Position numbers and translations under genes: made by a program | Notes under the pieces: generated by a model | Told to the model about the DNA's origin: nothing | The model's input: the letters and a program-made list of their open reading frames with translations, nothing else | Database searches by the model: none | Shown: piece after piece, positions 23,414-31,806 of the stretch | Position numbering within the stretch: position 1 is the first letter of the stretch | Layout: each line of letters opens with the position of its first letter | Origin: CAZGUG01 sp964529035 | GTDB taxonomy: Bacteria > Bacillota > Clostridia > Ch29 | Assembly (NCBI GenBank): GCA_964529035.1 | Contig: CAZGUG010000006.1 | Coordinates: 1-55,140 of the forward strand | Direction: 5' to 3' | Length of the DNA stretch: 55,140 bases

Positions 23414-23779
23414 ATGTACATTACAATGTTGAAGTCAAAGCTTCACAGGGCGGTAGTAACCGATTCGGACCTGAACTATATGGGCAGTATCACAATAGAC
23501 GAGGCCCTTTTGGAAGCTGCCGATATAGCCGAATTTGAAAAGGTGCAGGTGGTGAACAACAACAACGGGGCCAGGTTTGAGACCTATGCCATCAAAGGAG
23601 AAAGACACAGCGGAACGGTATGCCTAAACGGAGCGGCATCAAGGCTTGTTGAAAAGGGGGACGTAATAATAATTATTTCATACTGTGCAGTGGATAAGAA
23701 TAAGGCAGGCAGCATAAGGCCCAGGATAGTCTTCCTTGACAGCCGAAACAGGATTGTAAATTGTGCCACCGTCAAATAA
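23414..23779 (+). CDS. panD: Aspartate 1-decarboxylase (pyruvoyl enzyme)
   Basis: A 121-residue proenzyme. Self-cleavage is expected between Gly24 and Ser25 (LNYMGSITID), giving the pyruvoyl cofactor. MLKSKLHRAVVTDSDLNY and ETYAIKGERHSGTVCLNGAA match the family. It makes beta-alanine for PanC. Its ribosome site GGAGGTG is inside the end of panC, so the two are translationally coupled. A terminator overlaps its stop codon. Confidence 0.95.
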   Translation: MYITMLKSKLHRAVVTDSDLNYMGSITIDEALLEAADIAEFEKVQVVNNNNGARFETYAIKGERHSGTVCLNGAASRLVEKGDVIIIISYCAVDKNKAGSIRPRIVFLDSRNRIVNCATVK

Positions 23780-23796
23780 ACGGTGGTTTTAATTTT
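23766..23796 (+). terminator. Terminator overlapping the panD stop
   Basis: CCACCGT (23766-23772) pairs with ACGGTGG (23780-23786), followed by TTTTAATTTT. The loop contains the panD TAA. Confidence 0.7.
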
Positions 23797-23843
23797 GATA
23801 AATGTGGTAGAATTAATGGTAGATATTCTTTGGAGTGATTAAT

Positions 23844-24404
23844 ATGTATATAATAGCAGGCCTTGGAAACCCGGGAAGAAAATATATGTATACCAGGCAT
23901 AATGTCGGGTTTGAAGTAATAGACCTTTTAGCGGCAAGGCACGGTATCAGGGTGAACAAAGCCAGGTTTAAGGGAGCCGTCGGGCTGGGAAAAATAGCGG
24001 GCCGCGAGGTAATGCTGCTTAAGCCTATGACTTATATGAATCTGAGCGGTATGAGCGTTTTTGATGCTGTGGAATATTACCGGATTGAGCATGACAATCT
24101 TATGGTGATATACGATGATGTGGACCTCGAGCTGGGTCAGGTAAGGATTCGCAAAAAAGGCAGCAGTGGAACCCATAACGGGATGAAGTCGGTCATATAT
24201 CAGCTGCAGACAGAAGATTTCCCCCGGCTGCGGCTGGGGATAGGAAAACCTGTCGAGGGTGAGGATATAAGCCGTTATGTGCTGGATAGGTTTTCAAGGG
24301 AACAAAGAAATATAATAGATGAAGCCGAAGCCAGGGCGGCACATGCCGTTTTGGACTTTATCCGCGACGGACTGGAAACGGCCATGGATCGGTACAACGG
24401 GTGA
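23844..24404 (+). CDS. pth: Peptidyl-tRNA hydrolase
   Basis: A 186-residue protein with the family start IIAGLGNPGRKYMYTRHNVGF (catalytic His in RHNVG), LLKPMTYMNLSGMSV, MVIYDDVDLELGQVRIRKKG and GTHNGMKSVI. It recycles peptidyl-tRNA in the cytoplasm. The ATG at 23844 follows TTGGAGTG at 7 bases; a GTG three codons earlier overlaps that site. Its stop overlaps the start of the PrsW-like gene in GTGA. Confidence 0.95.
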   Translation: MYIIAGLGNPGRKYMYTRHNVGFEVIDLLAARHGIRVNKARFKGAVGLGKIAGREVMLLKPMTYMNLSGMSVFDAVEYYRIEHDNLMVIYDDVDLELGQVRIRKKGSSGTHNGMKSVIYQLQTEDFPRLRLGIGKPVEGEDISRYVLDRFSREQRNIIDEAEARAAHAVLDFIRDGLETAMDRYNG

Positions 24405-24799
24405 ACAGTATGCTTGAGGGTTTATTGGCCGGCCTTGCAGCTGCAGTTGCCGGTTTCTTTATAAATAACCGGCTGCTTGAGCGTATGGGGGATAAGGCGC
24501 TGATTGTTTATATACCCCTTGCGGAGGAAACGGTCAAGACGGCGGCGGCGCTCCTTTCAGGTGCCAACATCCTGCTGACGCATATGGTTTTTGGGGTGGT
24601 GGAAGCGCTGTACGACTTGTATAATTCGCCCCCGGCCCATTCCTGTACCGCATCGGTATTAGGCCTTATAAGCCACACGCTGCTGGGACTGACGGCCCAT
24701 TTTACATTAAGGGTTTTCGGATCAAGGATTTTGGCTGTGCTTGTTCCGGCGGTTTTGCACAGCCTTTGGAACAGAATTATGACGGGGTATACCGGTTGA
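24401..24799 (+). CDS. Miniature PrsW/CPBP-like intramembrane protease homologue
   Basis: A 132-residue, strongly hydrophobic protein with about four membrane segments. Glu42-Glu43 with Lys46 (LAEETVKT), Glu68 (FGVVEALY), His92 (ISHTLLGL) and His120...Asn124 (LHSLWN) occur in the order and spacing style of the PrsW family and related glutamic intramembrane proteases, which are normally 200 residues or longer. The GTG start overlaps the pth stop by 4 bases, so it is translated together with pth; a few codons in, an ATG is also available. Function and substrate are unknown; a PrsW-like role would be regulated cleavage of a membrane anti-sigma factor. The family call is mine from the motif pattern. 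Confidence 0.6.
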   Translation: MNSMLEGLLAGLAAAVAGFFINNRLLERMGDKALIVYIPLAEETVKTAAALLSGANILLTHMVFGVVEALYDLYNSPPAHSCTASVLGLISHTLLGLTAHFTLRVFGSRILAVLVPAVLHSLWNRIMTGYTG

Positions 24800-24841
24800 A
24801 AGAGTCCGGTAATATTGCTGTTGGTCAAAGGAGTTGACATA

Positions 24842-27800
24842 ATGAAATTTGAATACATTACCGACAGGATACGAAACAGCCCGCAGTTTACAGGTTTGGT
24901 GGATAAGCTGAAAAAGGGCGGCATTAGGATTGGCATGTCCGGCCTTTCGGGGACCCGGAGGGCCTTTTGGATATCGGCTTTGACCGGAAGGGGTTATCGG
25001 CCGGTTGTTGTAATAAGCGGTAGCGCTGCAAATGCCGGTGAATTAGCGGAAGATTTAAAAAGTATTTCGGACAGGGTGCTTTACTACCCTTCTCTTCAAC
25101 CCATTCTCTATAATGATATAGTCCACAGCATGGAGGCGGAAGAAAAAAGGATAAAGGTACTGGACGCGCTGATTACCGGGAGTGCGGATTTTGTGGTGTC
25201 GTCGGTGGACGCGCTGCTTTTTCCGGTAATGCCGGCAGACATGTACAAAAAAAACACCCGTATAATAAAAGCGGGTGAAACAGTAAGAATGGAAGAAGTA
25301 ATAAAGGGACTTATCCAAGCCGGGTATGAGAGGGAGGAAATGGTGGAAGGTCCCGGGCAGTTCAGTCTCAGGGGAGGGATACTGGACATATTTCCTGTAG
25401 GGTATTCGCCCTGCAGGATAGAATATTTCGGAGGTCAGGTTGATTCGATAAGACTTGTGGACATTTCAACCCAGAGGTCGGTCGAAAAGGTTAATAAGGT
25501 CAGAATACCGCCGTGCAGGGAACTGCTTGTGGAACAGCATGAAATTGACGGTATTTTGGAAAATTTAGACACCGATCTTGCAGAAATGGCCGAAAGACTG
25601 CGGGCTGCCGGATGCAGCCGTAAGGCAGAGGAGCTTGAGGACGAGGTACAAAGGGCGAAATCCGTCATCGAAACGGGGGCTGCGGGCCAGGTGCTTAAAA
25701 ATTATTGGATGTACGGTTGCAGGACCGCAAGCTTCTTTGAATACCTGGACAAAAACTGCCTGGTTGTACTGGACAATCCAGTCAGGGTTGAAAAAGCGGC
25801 GGATGGGTTTTATACCGGGTTCTTAAACCATTTTAGTGACAGGATGGAAAAGGGGAAGGCACTTAGACGGCAGCAAGACAGGATATACAACAGCGAAAGG
25901 TTTTATTCATACCTTGATGAAATGCCGGTGGTGGACATAACGGACATACTGAGGGGAAATGCGGAATACTTCGGGTTTTCCACCAGAACAACTGCATCCT
26001 ATCATGGGAAACTGCCGCTGGCGGTGGAGGAGATAGACAGGCTGAAAAGGGATGGGTATCTCGTCGGAATAATCGCAAGTTCCAATTCCAGAACAGAGAT
26101 TATTGCGGAGGAGCTTAAGAAAAGAGACATATATCCGGTTATTGTTCCGGATACAGACAGAAAGGATTTTTCAGACGGTATGGTGATACTGGATACCGGG
26201 GTCCTCAGGGAAGGGTTTTTGTATCCGGAAGCAAGGGTCGCAGTGTTCACAGACAGTGATATATTCGGAACCTCCAAAAAGAAAGCCAAGGCCGCGGCGA
26301 AAGCGAAGAAAGAAGGAGTTGAATTATTTACCGACCTTGTCCCCGGGGATTATGTGGTGCATGAAAACCACGGAATAGGTATATACAGGGGTATCCGGGA
26401 ATTAAAGGTTGAGGGTATAAAAAGGGATTATTTAAAAATCGAGTACAGGGGAGGGGATATGCTTTACCTGCCAACCTACCAGTCACACCTTATTCAAAGG
26501 TATATAGGTGCCGAGGACAAAAGGGTGCGCATAAGCAGGATGGGTGGTAAGGAATGGGCGAGGACCAAGGCCGGTGTCAAGGGTGCCATAGAGAATATGG
26601 CCAGAGAACTGCTCATGCTGTATGCTTCCAGGGAAGCGGTCAGGGGATACGCCTTTGGCAGGGATACTGTCTGGCAGAATCAGTTTGACGATTTGTTTCC
26701 CTTTGAAGAGACACCCGACCAGGTCAGATGTATTGATGAAACAAAGAAGGATATGGAAAGACAAAGGCCAATGGACCGGCTGCTTTGCGGTGATGTGGGC
26801 TATGGGAAAACCGAAGTAGCGATGAGGGCGGCCTTTAAGGCGGTTATGGACGGCAAACAGGTGGCAATGCTGGTTCCGACTACCATACTGGCCCAGCAGC
26901 ATTTTAACACCTTCACACAGAGGATGGAACAGTTCCCCATTAACATTGAAATGATAAGCCGTTTCAGGACAGCCGGTCAGCAGCAGAGAATACTGAAAAA
27001 GCTGAGGGAAGGAAATATAGACATAATTATAGGTACCCACAGGCTGCTGCAGCGCGATGTCCTGTTCAGGGATCTGGGGCTTCTGATAGTGGATGAAGAG
27101 CAGAGGTTCGGGGTGCTTCACAAGGAAACCATCAAGGAACTCAAAAAGAGCATTGACGTGCTTACCCTTACCGCCACGCCGATACCCAGAACTCTGCATA
27201 TGTCAATGGTTGGTATAAGGGACATGAGCGTGCTTCTTGACCCTCCCGAGGACAGGTTCCCTGTTGAGACCTATATAGTAGAGTATAATGACCAGCTGAT
27301 CAGGGACGCGGTATTAAAGGAACTGGACAGAAACGGACAGGTTTATTTCGTGCACAACAGGGTAAATTCGATAGAAAAGATGGCCAGGGAGCTTAACCGT
27401 CTCGTGCCCGAAGCCTCTGTGGGCACAGCCCACGGGCAGATGGATGAAAGAAATCTTGAACGGGTTATGGTGGATTTTTTAAACCAAAGGTATGACATAC
27501 TGCTGTGCACCACTATTATCGAGAACGGCTTGGATATGCCAAATGTGAACACTATCATAGTAACAGATTCCGACCGGCTGGGGCTGGCCCAGATGTACCA
27601 GCTGAGGGGCAGGGTAGGCAGGTCCAACCGGCTGGCCTATGCGTATTTTACCTATAGAAAAAACAAGGTGCTGACAGAGGCTGCTGAAAAAAGGTTAAAG
27701 GCGATTAAAGAGTTCACCGAGTTTGGTTCGGGTTTTAAAATTGCCATGAGGGATTTGGAAATAAGGGGAGCCGGTAATATTTTGGGGCATGAACAGCATG

Positions 27801-28357
27801 GGCATATGATGACGGTGGGGTATGACATGTACTGCAAACTGCTGGACCAGACAGTCAGGGAACTAAGGGGTCTGCCTGTTGAAGAGAAGGTGGAAACCCT
27901 GCTGGACATAAAGGTGGATGCGTATATACCCAAAGCCTATATCCGGGACGAAAAACAGAAGGTAGAGGTTTACAAAAAGATTGCATCGATAGAAAGTGAA
28001 AAAGACTATTCAGACGTATTGGAGGAGATTATGGACAGGTTCGGTGAGCCGGCGGATCCCGTCCTAAACCTGCTTGTTCTTGCATATATAAAACATCTGT
28101 GTCAAAGGCTGGGTATTGCCGGTATAGAACAAAAAAACAATATAATAAGGGTCCGGTTTACTGAAAAGGCACCGTTAAGGCCCGAGGCAGCAGCCAGGCT
28201 TTTGAACGAATACCCGGGAAAGATTAAGTTTGAGGCTACCGCCTGCCCGAGCTTTACTTTTAAAACAGCCGATATGGACTTTGAAAAACTACTGGCGTTG
28301 ATTAAGGCAGTATTAGAAAAAATTATATGTTTTAACAAAGAGCAAATTACTATATAA
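24842..28357 (+). CDS. mfd: Transcription-repair coupling factor Mfd
   Basis: A 1171-residue protein with the full Mfd layout: UvrB-like N-terminal domain (GMSGLSGTRRAFWISAL, SLRGGILDIFPVG), RNA-polymerase interaction domain around TDLVPGDYVVHENHGIGIYRG, and the RecG-like translocase with Walker A GDVGYGKTEVAMRA, VDEEQRFG, TLTATPIPRTL, TIIENGLDMPNVNT and QLRGRVGRS. It removes stalled polymerase and recruits UvrA. The ATG at 24842 follows AAAGGAG by 8 bases. mfd after pth is the conserved order, with the PrsW-like gene inserted. Confidence 0.97.
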   Translation: MKFEYITDRIRNSPQFTGLVDKLKKGGIRIGMSGLSGTRRAFWISALTGRGYRPVVVISGSAANAGELAEDLKSISDRVLYYPSLQPILYNDIVHSMEAEEKRIKVLDALITGSADFVVSSVDALLFPVMPADMYKKNTRIIKAGETVRMEEVIKGLIQAGYEREEMVEGPGQFSLRGGILDIFPVGYSPCRIEYFGGQVDSIRLVDISTQRSVEKVNKVRIPPCRELLVEQHEIDGILENLDTDLAEMAERLRAAGCSRKAEELEDEVQRAKSVIETGAAGQVLKNYWMYGCRTASFFEYLDKNCLVVLDNPVRVEKAADGFYTGFLNHFSDRMEKGKALRRQQDRIYNSERFYSYLDEMPVVDITDILRGNAEYFGFSTRTTASYHGKLPLAVEEIDRLKRDGYLVGIIASSNSRTEIIAEELKKRDIYPVIVPDTDRKDFSDGMVILDTGVLREGFLYPEARVAVFTDSDIFGTSKKKAKAAAKAKKEGVELFTDLVPGDYVVHENHGIGIYRGIRELKVEGIKRDYLKIEYRGGDMLYLPTYQSHLIQRYIGAEDKRVRISRMGGKEWARTKAGVKGAIENMARELLMLYASREAVRGYAFGRDTVWQNQFDDLFPFEETPDQVRCIDETKKDMERQRPMDRLLCGDVGYGKTEVAMRAAFKAVMDGKQVAMLVPTTILAQQHFNTFTQRMEQFPINIEMISRFRTAGQQQRILKKLREGNIDIIIGTHRLLQRDVLFRDLGLLIVDEEQRFGVLHKETIKELKKSIDVLTLTATPIPRTLHMSMVGIRDMSVLLDPPEDRFPVETYIVEYNDQLIRDAVLKELDRNGQVYFVHNRVNSIEKMARELNRLVPEASVGTAHGQMDERNLERVMVDFLNQRYDILLCTTIIENGLDMPNVNTIIVTDSDRLGLAQMYQLRGRVGRSNRLAYAYFTYRKNKVLTEAAEKRLKAIKEFTEFGSGFKIAMRDLEIRGAGNILGHEQHGHMMTVGYDMYCKLLDQTVRELRGLPVEEKVETLLDIKVDAYIPKAYIRDEKQKVEVYKKIASIESEKDYSDVLEEIMDRFGEPADPVLNLLVLAYIKHLCQRLGIAGIEQKNNIIRVRFTEKAPLRPEAAARLLNEYPGKIKFEATACPSFTFKTADMDFEKLLALIKAVLEKIICFNKEQITI

Positions 28358-28395
28358 TTAGAATAAGCGATTTAAGGCAGGGGAGTGGATCAAAC

Positions 28396-29370
28396 TTGAA
28401 GATAAAAAAAGGTCTATGGTTGATAGCAGCGGTAATGCTTATCGTTAATGCAGCAGGCTGTGGAATAGTAAAAAAGAATCCCGAAGCGGAAAAAAACTCT
28501 GCAGTGGCCAGGGTAAACGGACATGTAATTACCAAAGAAGAATTTGATCAGGAGTTTGAATTTTATAAAAACAGTTTTGAAGCCCAGTATGGAAGCGAAA
28601 TTTGGGATCACGATATTGATGGCAGGAAATTCATTGATGTGATTAAGGAGCAGGTTGTTGAAGCCCTAATAAATGACAGGCTGGTTTTGGAGGAAGCTCA
28701 AAAGCTGGGTATAGAGGTTGCCCGGCAGGAGGCGGACGAAGAAATACAGGCTATTAAGGATTATTATGAAGACGAGCAGGGATTTCAGCAGCTGCTTGAC
28801 GTACAGGGTCTGACCGAAGAACAGTTCGTGGAAAAGGTGAAACAAAGCCTTTTAGAGAGCAAGTACAGGGAGAAAGTGTTGGAAACGGTAACGGTATCCG
28901 AAGAGGATATAAGAAAATACTATGATGAGAATCCCAGGGAGTTCAAGAATGATACGGTAAAAGCGAGCCATATTCTTCTGGATACACGGGAAGATGCCCA
29001 GGAGGTTCTGACCAGGGCAAAGGCCGGTGAAGACTTCGGCCGGTTGGCGGAGCAGTATTCGGTAGAGCCGGATGCCCAAACCACTAAGGGTAACCTTGGA
29101 GAGTTTGGGTACGGGGAAATGGTTGAGCTCTTTGAAGAGGCTGCCTTTGCGCTGGATATCGGTGAGATAAGCGATATAGTTGAGACACAGTTCGGATATC
29201 ATATAATAAAGGTTTTCGACAAGACAGTAACAGACATCACTCCCTTTGAGGAGGTTAAAGACCAGATAGAAAGCAATCTGGTCTATTATGAGAGGGAGGC
29301 AAGGTACAGCGAAATTCGTACTCAGCTCAGGGAACAGGCAGAGGTGGAAACCTATCCTAAAAATATGTAA
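28396..29370 (+). CDS. prsA: PrsA/SurA-type peptidyl-prolyl isomerase lipoprotein
   Basis: A 324-residue secreted chaperone. The signal ends in VNAAGC, giving lipidated Cys22. A SurA-N-like chaperone part (ARVNGHVITKEEFDQEFEFY, YYEDEQGFQQLLDVQGLTEEQ) precedes a parvulin domain (ASHILLDTREDAQEVLTRAKAG, FGYGEMVELFEEAAFAL, TQFGYHIIKVFD). It helps fold exported proteins outside the membrane. The start is TTG, after GGGGAG at about 9 bases. It follows mfd by 38 bases, as in other Firmicutes, and is followed by the spoVT leader. Confidence 0.92.
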   Translation: MKIKKGLWLIAAVMLIVNAAGCGIVKKNPEAEKNSAVARVNGHVITKEEFDQEFEFYKNSFEAQYGSEIWDHDIDGRKFIDVIKEQVVEALINDRLVLEEAQKLGIEVARQEADEEIQAIKDYYEDEQGFQQLLDVQGLTEEQFVEKVKQSLLESKYREKVLETVTVSEEDIRKYYDENPREFKNDTVKASHILLDTREDAQEVLTRAKAGEDFGRLAEQYSVEPDAQTTKGNLGEFGYGEMVELFEEAAFALDIGEISDIVETQFGYHIIKVFDKTVTDITPFEEVKDQIESNLVYYEREARYSEIRTQLREQAEVETYPKNM

Positions 29371-29381
29371 TTAAAAACGAA

Positions 29382-29479
29382 TCCTTTTTCTGTATTAAAA
29401 ATATAATCATGAATAAAACCCTTATAAGTATCTAATAATAATCATGCTGGATAATTTGTAACAAAATACAGAAAAAGGA
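29382..29479 (+). repeat. Long-range 15-bp inverted repeat masking the spoVT ribosome site
   Basis: TCCTTTTTCTGTATT (29382-29396) is the exact complement of AATACAGAAAAAGGA (29465-29479), with 68 bases between. The 3' arm covers four of the six bases of the spoVT AGGAGG. An mRNA that begins before 29382, such as read-through from mfd-prsA, could fold and hide the site, while an mRNA that starts within the loop could not. This is inference from the sequence. Confidence 0.55.
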
Positions 29480-29490
29480 GGGATAAACCG

Positions 29491-30048
29491 TTGAAGGCAA
29501 CAGGAATAGTAAGACGTATTGACGACCTTGGCAGGGTGGTTATACCCAAGGAAATCAGGCGCACCTTAAGAATTAGAGAAGGTGATCCCCTCGAGATTTT
29601 TACCGACAGGGAAGGGGAAGTAATACTTAAAAAATATTCGCCTATCGGAGAGTTGAACGAGTTTGCACAGGAGTACGCAGAATCCCTTAATGAAGCATCC
29701 GGTCATATAGCAGTGATTGCCGATAGAGATACAATAATAACTGTTGCAGGTACATCCAAGAAGGAGTATTATGACAAAAGAGTTAGTGCTGCCCTTGAAA
29801 AAACCATGGAGGAAAAGAAAACCATAGTACTGAACAAGCAGGAGGGTGGAAGGGTAATTAGCGTTACTGCCGATGAAGACGGAGAAGCGAAGTATACTGC
29901 TCAGGTAATTGCTCCGATAATTTCTCTGGGCGATCCAATAGGAGCAGTCATACTACTTTCTAAAGATACCGATGTAATTATGGGAGAATTGGAGACCAAG
30001 CTGTCAACCGCAGCGGCTTCATTTCTGGGAAAGCAGATGGAGCAGTGA
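29491..30048 (+). CDS. spoVT: Stage V sporulation protein T, AbrB-family regulator
   Basis: A 185-residue protein. The swapped-hairpin AbrB DNA-binding domain is at the N-terminus (GIVRRIDDLGRVVIPKEIRRTL...GDPLEIF), and a GAF-like domain follows (residues 55-180). SpoVT controls forespore (SigG) genes and spore coat/germination in Bacillus. The start is TTG, 7 bases after AAGGAGGG. Its ribosome site lies in the 3' arm of the inverted repeat at 29382-29479. A terminator follows at 30076. Confidence 0.95.
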   Translation: MKATGIVRRIDDLGRVVIPKEIRRTLRIREGDPLEIFTDREGEVILKKYSPIGELNEFAQEYAESLNEASGHIAVIADRDTIITVAGTSKKEYYDKRVSAALEKTMEEKKTIVLNKQEGGRVISVTADEDGEAKYTAQVIAPIISLGDPIGAVILLSKDTDVIMGELETKLSTAAASFLGKQMEQ

Positions 30049-30075
30049 CGAAATGATGAATAAAAGTTGAAGCAA

Positions 30076-30108
30076 AAAACAGCAGTATAAACAGCTGCTG
30101 TTTTTTTT
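30076..30108 (+). terminator. Terminator after spoVT
   Basis: AAAACAGCAG...CTGCTGTTTT with a short loop and eight T in all. Confidence 0.75.
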
Positions 30109-30193
30109 GTCACCGTTCTGTTTATCACCATACATTTCTGATATAATAGTTATGTTTATTAAGAGCATGTAATGCTGGGAGGCATCTGGGAAT

Positions 30194-31792
30194 ATGCAGA
30201 AACAGTCACTGCTGAAGGGGACACTGGTGCTGGGCGCAGCCGGTGTAATAGTAAAGATATTAGGGGCGGTTTACAGGATACCCCTTGCCAATATAATAAC
30301 CTCGGAGGGCATGGGCTATTATGGTATGGCATACCCTATTTACGGTTTTTTAATTGCAATATCCACAACAGGGCTGCCAATCGCGATTTCAAAACTGGTT
30401 TCTGAAAAAAATGCATTGGGGTATAGTTCGGAAGCACACCGGGTTTTTAAAATAGCCTTTGTGACGCTTTTGGGGATCGGGTTTGTTTCCTCGGTGGCAT
30501 TGTTTGTCGGTGCCAGGTACATGGTAGACGTATTCTGGGGAAATCCCAAGGCTTACTATTCGATGATAGCCGTTGCGCCGGCACTTTTCTTTGTACCGCT
30601 TATGTCCGCCTTTAGGGGCTACTTCCAGGGCATGCAGAATATGGTCCCCACCGCCCTTTCGCAGATATTCGAGCAGTTGGGAAGGGTTATCATAGGCTTT
30701 GTTCTGGCCATTGCCCTTGTGCCCAGGGGCCTTGAATATGCGGCGGCGGGGGCTTCCTTCGGCGCTTCTTCCGGGGCCGTTTCAGGCTTGGTTGTTATTT
30801 ACATAATTTATCTTTTTAACAGAGGAAAAATATACCGTGGAGTACAAAACAGTCCGCCGTGTTCGATAGAACCGGCAAAAAGCATAATGTACCGGCTCTT
30901 TGCCATAGCTATTCCGATAACCCTGGGTACTTCGGTTATGCCGCTGATGACGCTGATTGATTTGAGCATAGTTTTTAGAAGACTTCAGTTCGCAGGCTTT
31001 TCAATCGATCAGGCCAATAGAATGTATGGACAGCTGTCACAGATGGCGGCCACCCTGATAAACTTTCCGCAGGTCATAACCGTGGCACTGGCGGCCAGCC
31101 TTGTTCCCGCAATATCCGAATCGGTGGCACGCAGGGACGCAGATGGCATGAAAAGAAAATCGGTTGTGGGGATGAAGGCGGGGCTGTTAATAGGGCTTCC
31201 CGCTTCGGTGGGATTGGCTGTGCTGGCAAAACCCATAATGCTTATGCTGTATCCAAAGGAGCCGGAAGCGTGGGCGGTGCTACAGGTATTGGCCATGGGC
31301 TTTGTATTCCTGGCAGTAATACAAACTGCCACTGGAATACTGCAGGGGATTGGCAAACCTATGATACCCGTTAAAAACCTGCTTATAGGCTCTGTATTCA
31401 AGCTGGTTACAAGCTATTTTCTTACCGGCATCGCTATAATTAATATAAGGGGTGCTGCCTTTGGCACGGTGGTTGGGTATATGGTGGCGGCCATACTGAA
31501 TTACAGGGCGGTAAAGAAAGAAATTGGGATTAAGCTTCGGATAACGGATACCTTTATTAAACCTATTGCGGCGGTGGGGGTTATGGCGGCTGCGGTAGTG
31601 GCTGCCTATCAGGGGGCAGTCAGAATAACCGGCAGCAATACGTTATCAACCCTTGCGGCGGTTGCCGCCGGTATGGTATTGTATGCGGTAGTGCTGCTTG
31701 CCATGGGAGGAATAACGGCTAATGAACTTGAAATGATGCCGGGAGGAAGAAAGCTGTCCGCGCTGCTTAAAAGAATCGGCATCTTTAAATAA
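30194..31792 (+). CDS. SpoVB/YabM-type polysaccharide flippase
   Basis: A 532-residue integral membrane protein of the MOP superfamily with about 14 hydrophobic segments. The N-terminal GTLVLGAAGVIVKILGAVYRIPL and FRGYFQGMQNMVPTALSQIFEQ are the hallmarks of the SpoVB/YtgP/YabM group, lipid-linked precursor flippases. In this position (spoVT then yabN) it matches YabM of Bacillus. Whether it flips lipid II, spore cortex precursor or another lipid-linked sugar is not known. The ATG at 30194 follows GGGAGG at 9 bases. Confidence 0.87.
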   Translation: MQKQSLLKGTLVLGAAGVIVKILGAVYRIPLANIITSEGMGYYGMAYPIYGFLIAISTTGLPIAISKLVSEKNALGYSSEAHRVFKIAFVTLLGIGFVSSVALFVGARYMVDVFWGNPKAYYSMIAVAPALFFVPLMSAFRGYFQGMQNMVPTALSQIFEQLGRVIIGFVLAIALVPRGLEYAAAGASFGASSGAVSGLVVIYIIYLFNRGKIYRGVQNSPPCSIEPAKSIMYRLFAIAIPITLGTSVMPLMTLIDLSIVFRRLQFAGFSIDQANRMYGQLSQMAATLINFPQVITVALAASLVPAISESVARRDADGMKRKSVVGMKAGLLIGLPASVGLAVLAKPIMLMLYPKEPEAWAVLQVLAMGFVFLAVIQTATGILQGIGKPMIPVKNLLIGSVFKLVTSYFLTGIAIINIRGAAFGTVVGYMVAAILNYRAVKKEIGIKLRITDTFIKPIAAVGVMAAAVVAAYQGAVRITGSNTLSTLAAVAAGMVLYAVVLLAMGGITANELEMMPGGRKLSALLKRIGIFK

Positions 31793-31806
31793 TGGGAGGA
31801 ATAACT

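Noticed and set aside
24842..28357. Mfd from the earlier in-frame ATG at 24815
   Set aside because: The ATG at 24842 has AAAGGAG 8 bases before it; the earlier one has none.
29400..29480. SigG promoter for spoVT
   Set aside because: TGAATA and CATGCT are present, but the spacing does not fit a SigG promoter.
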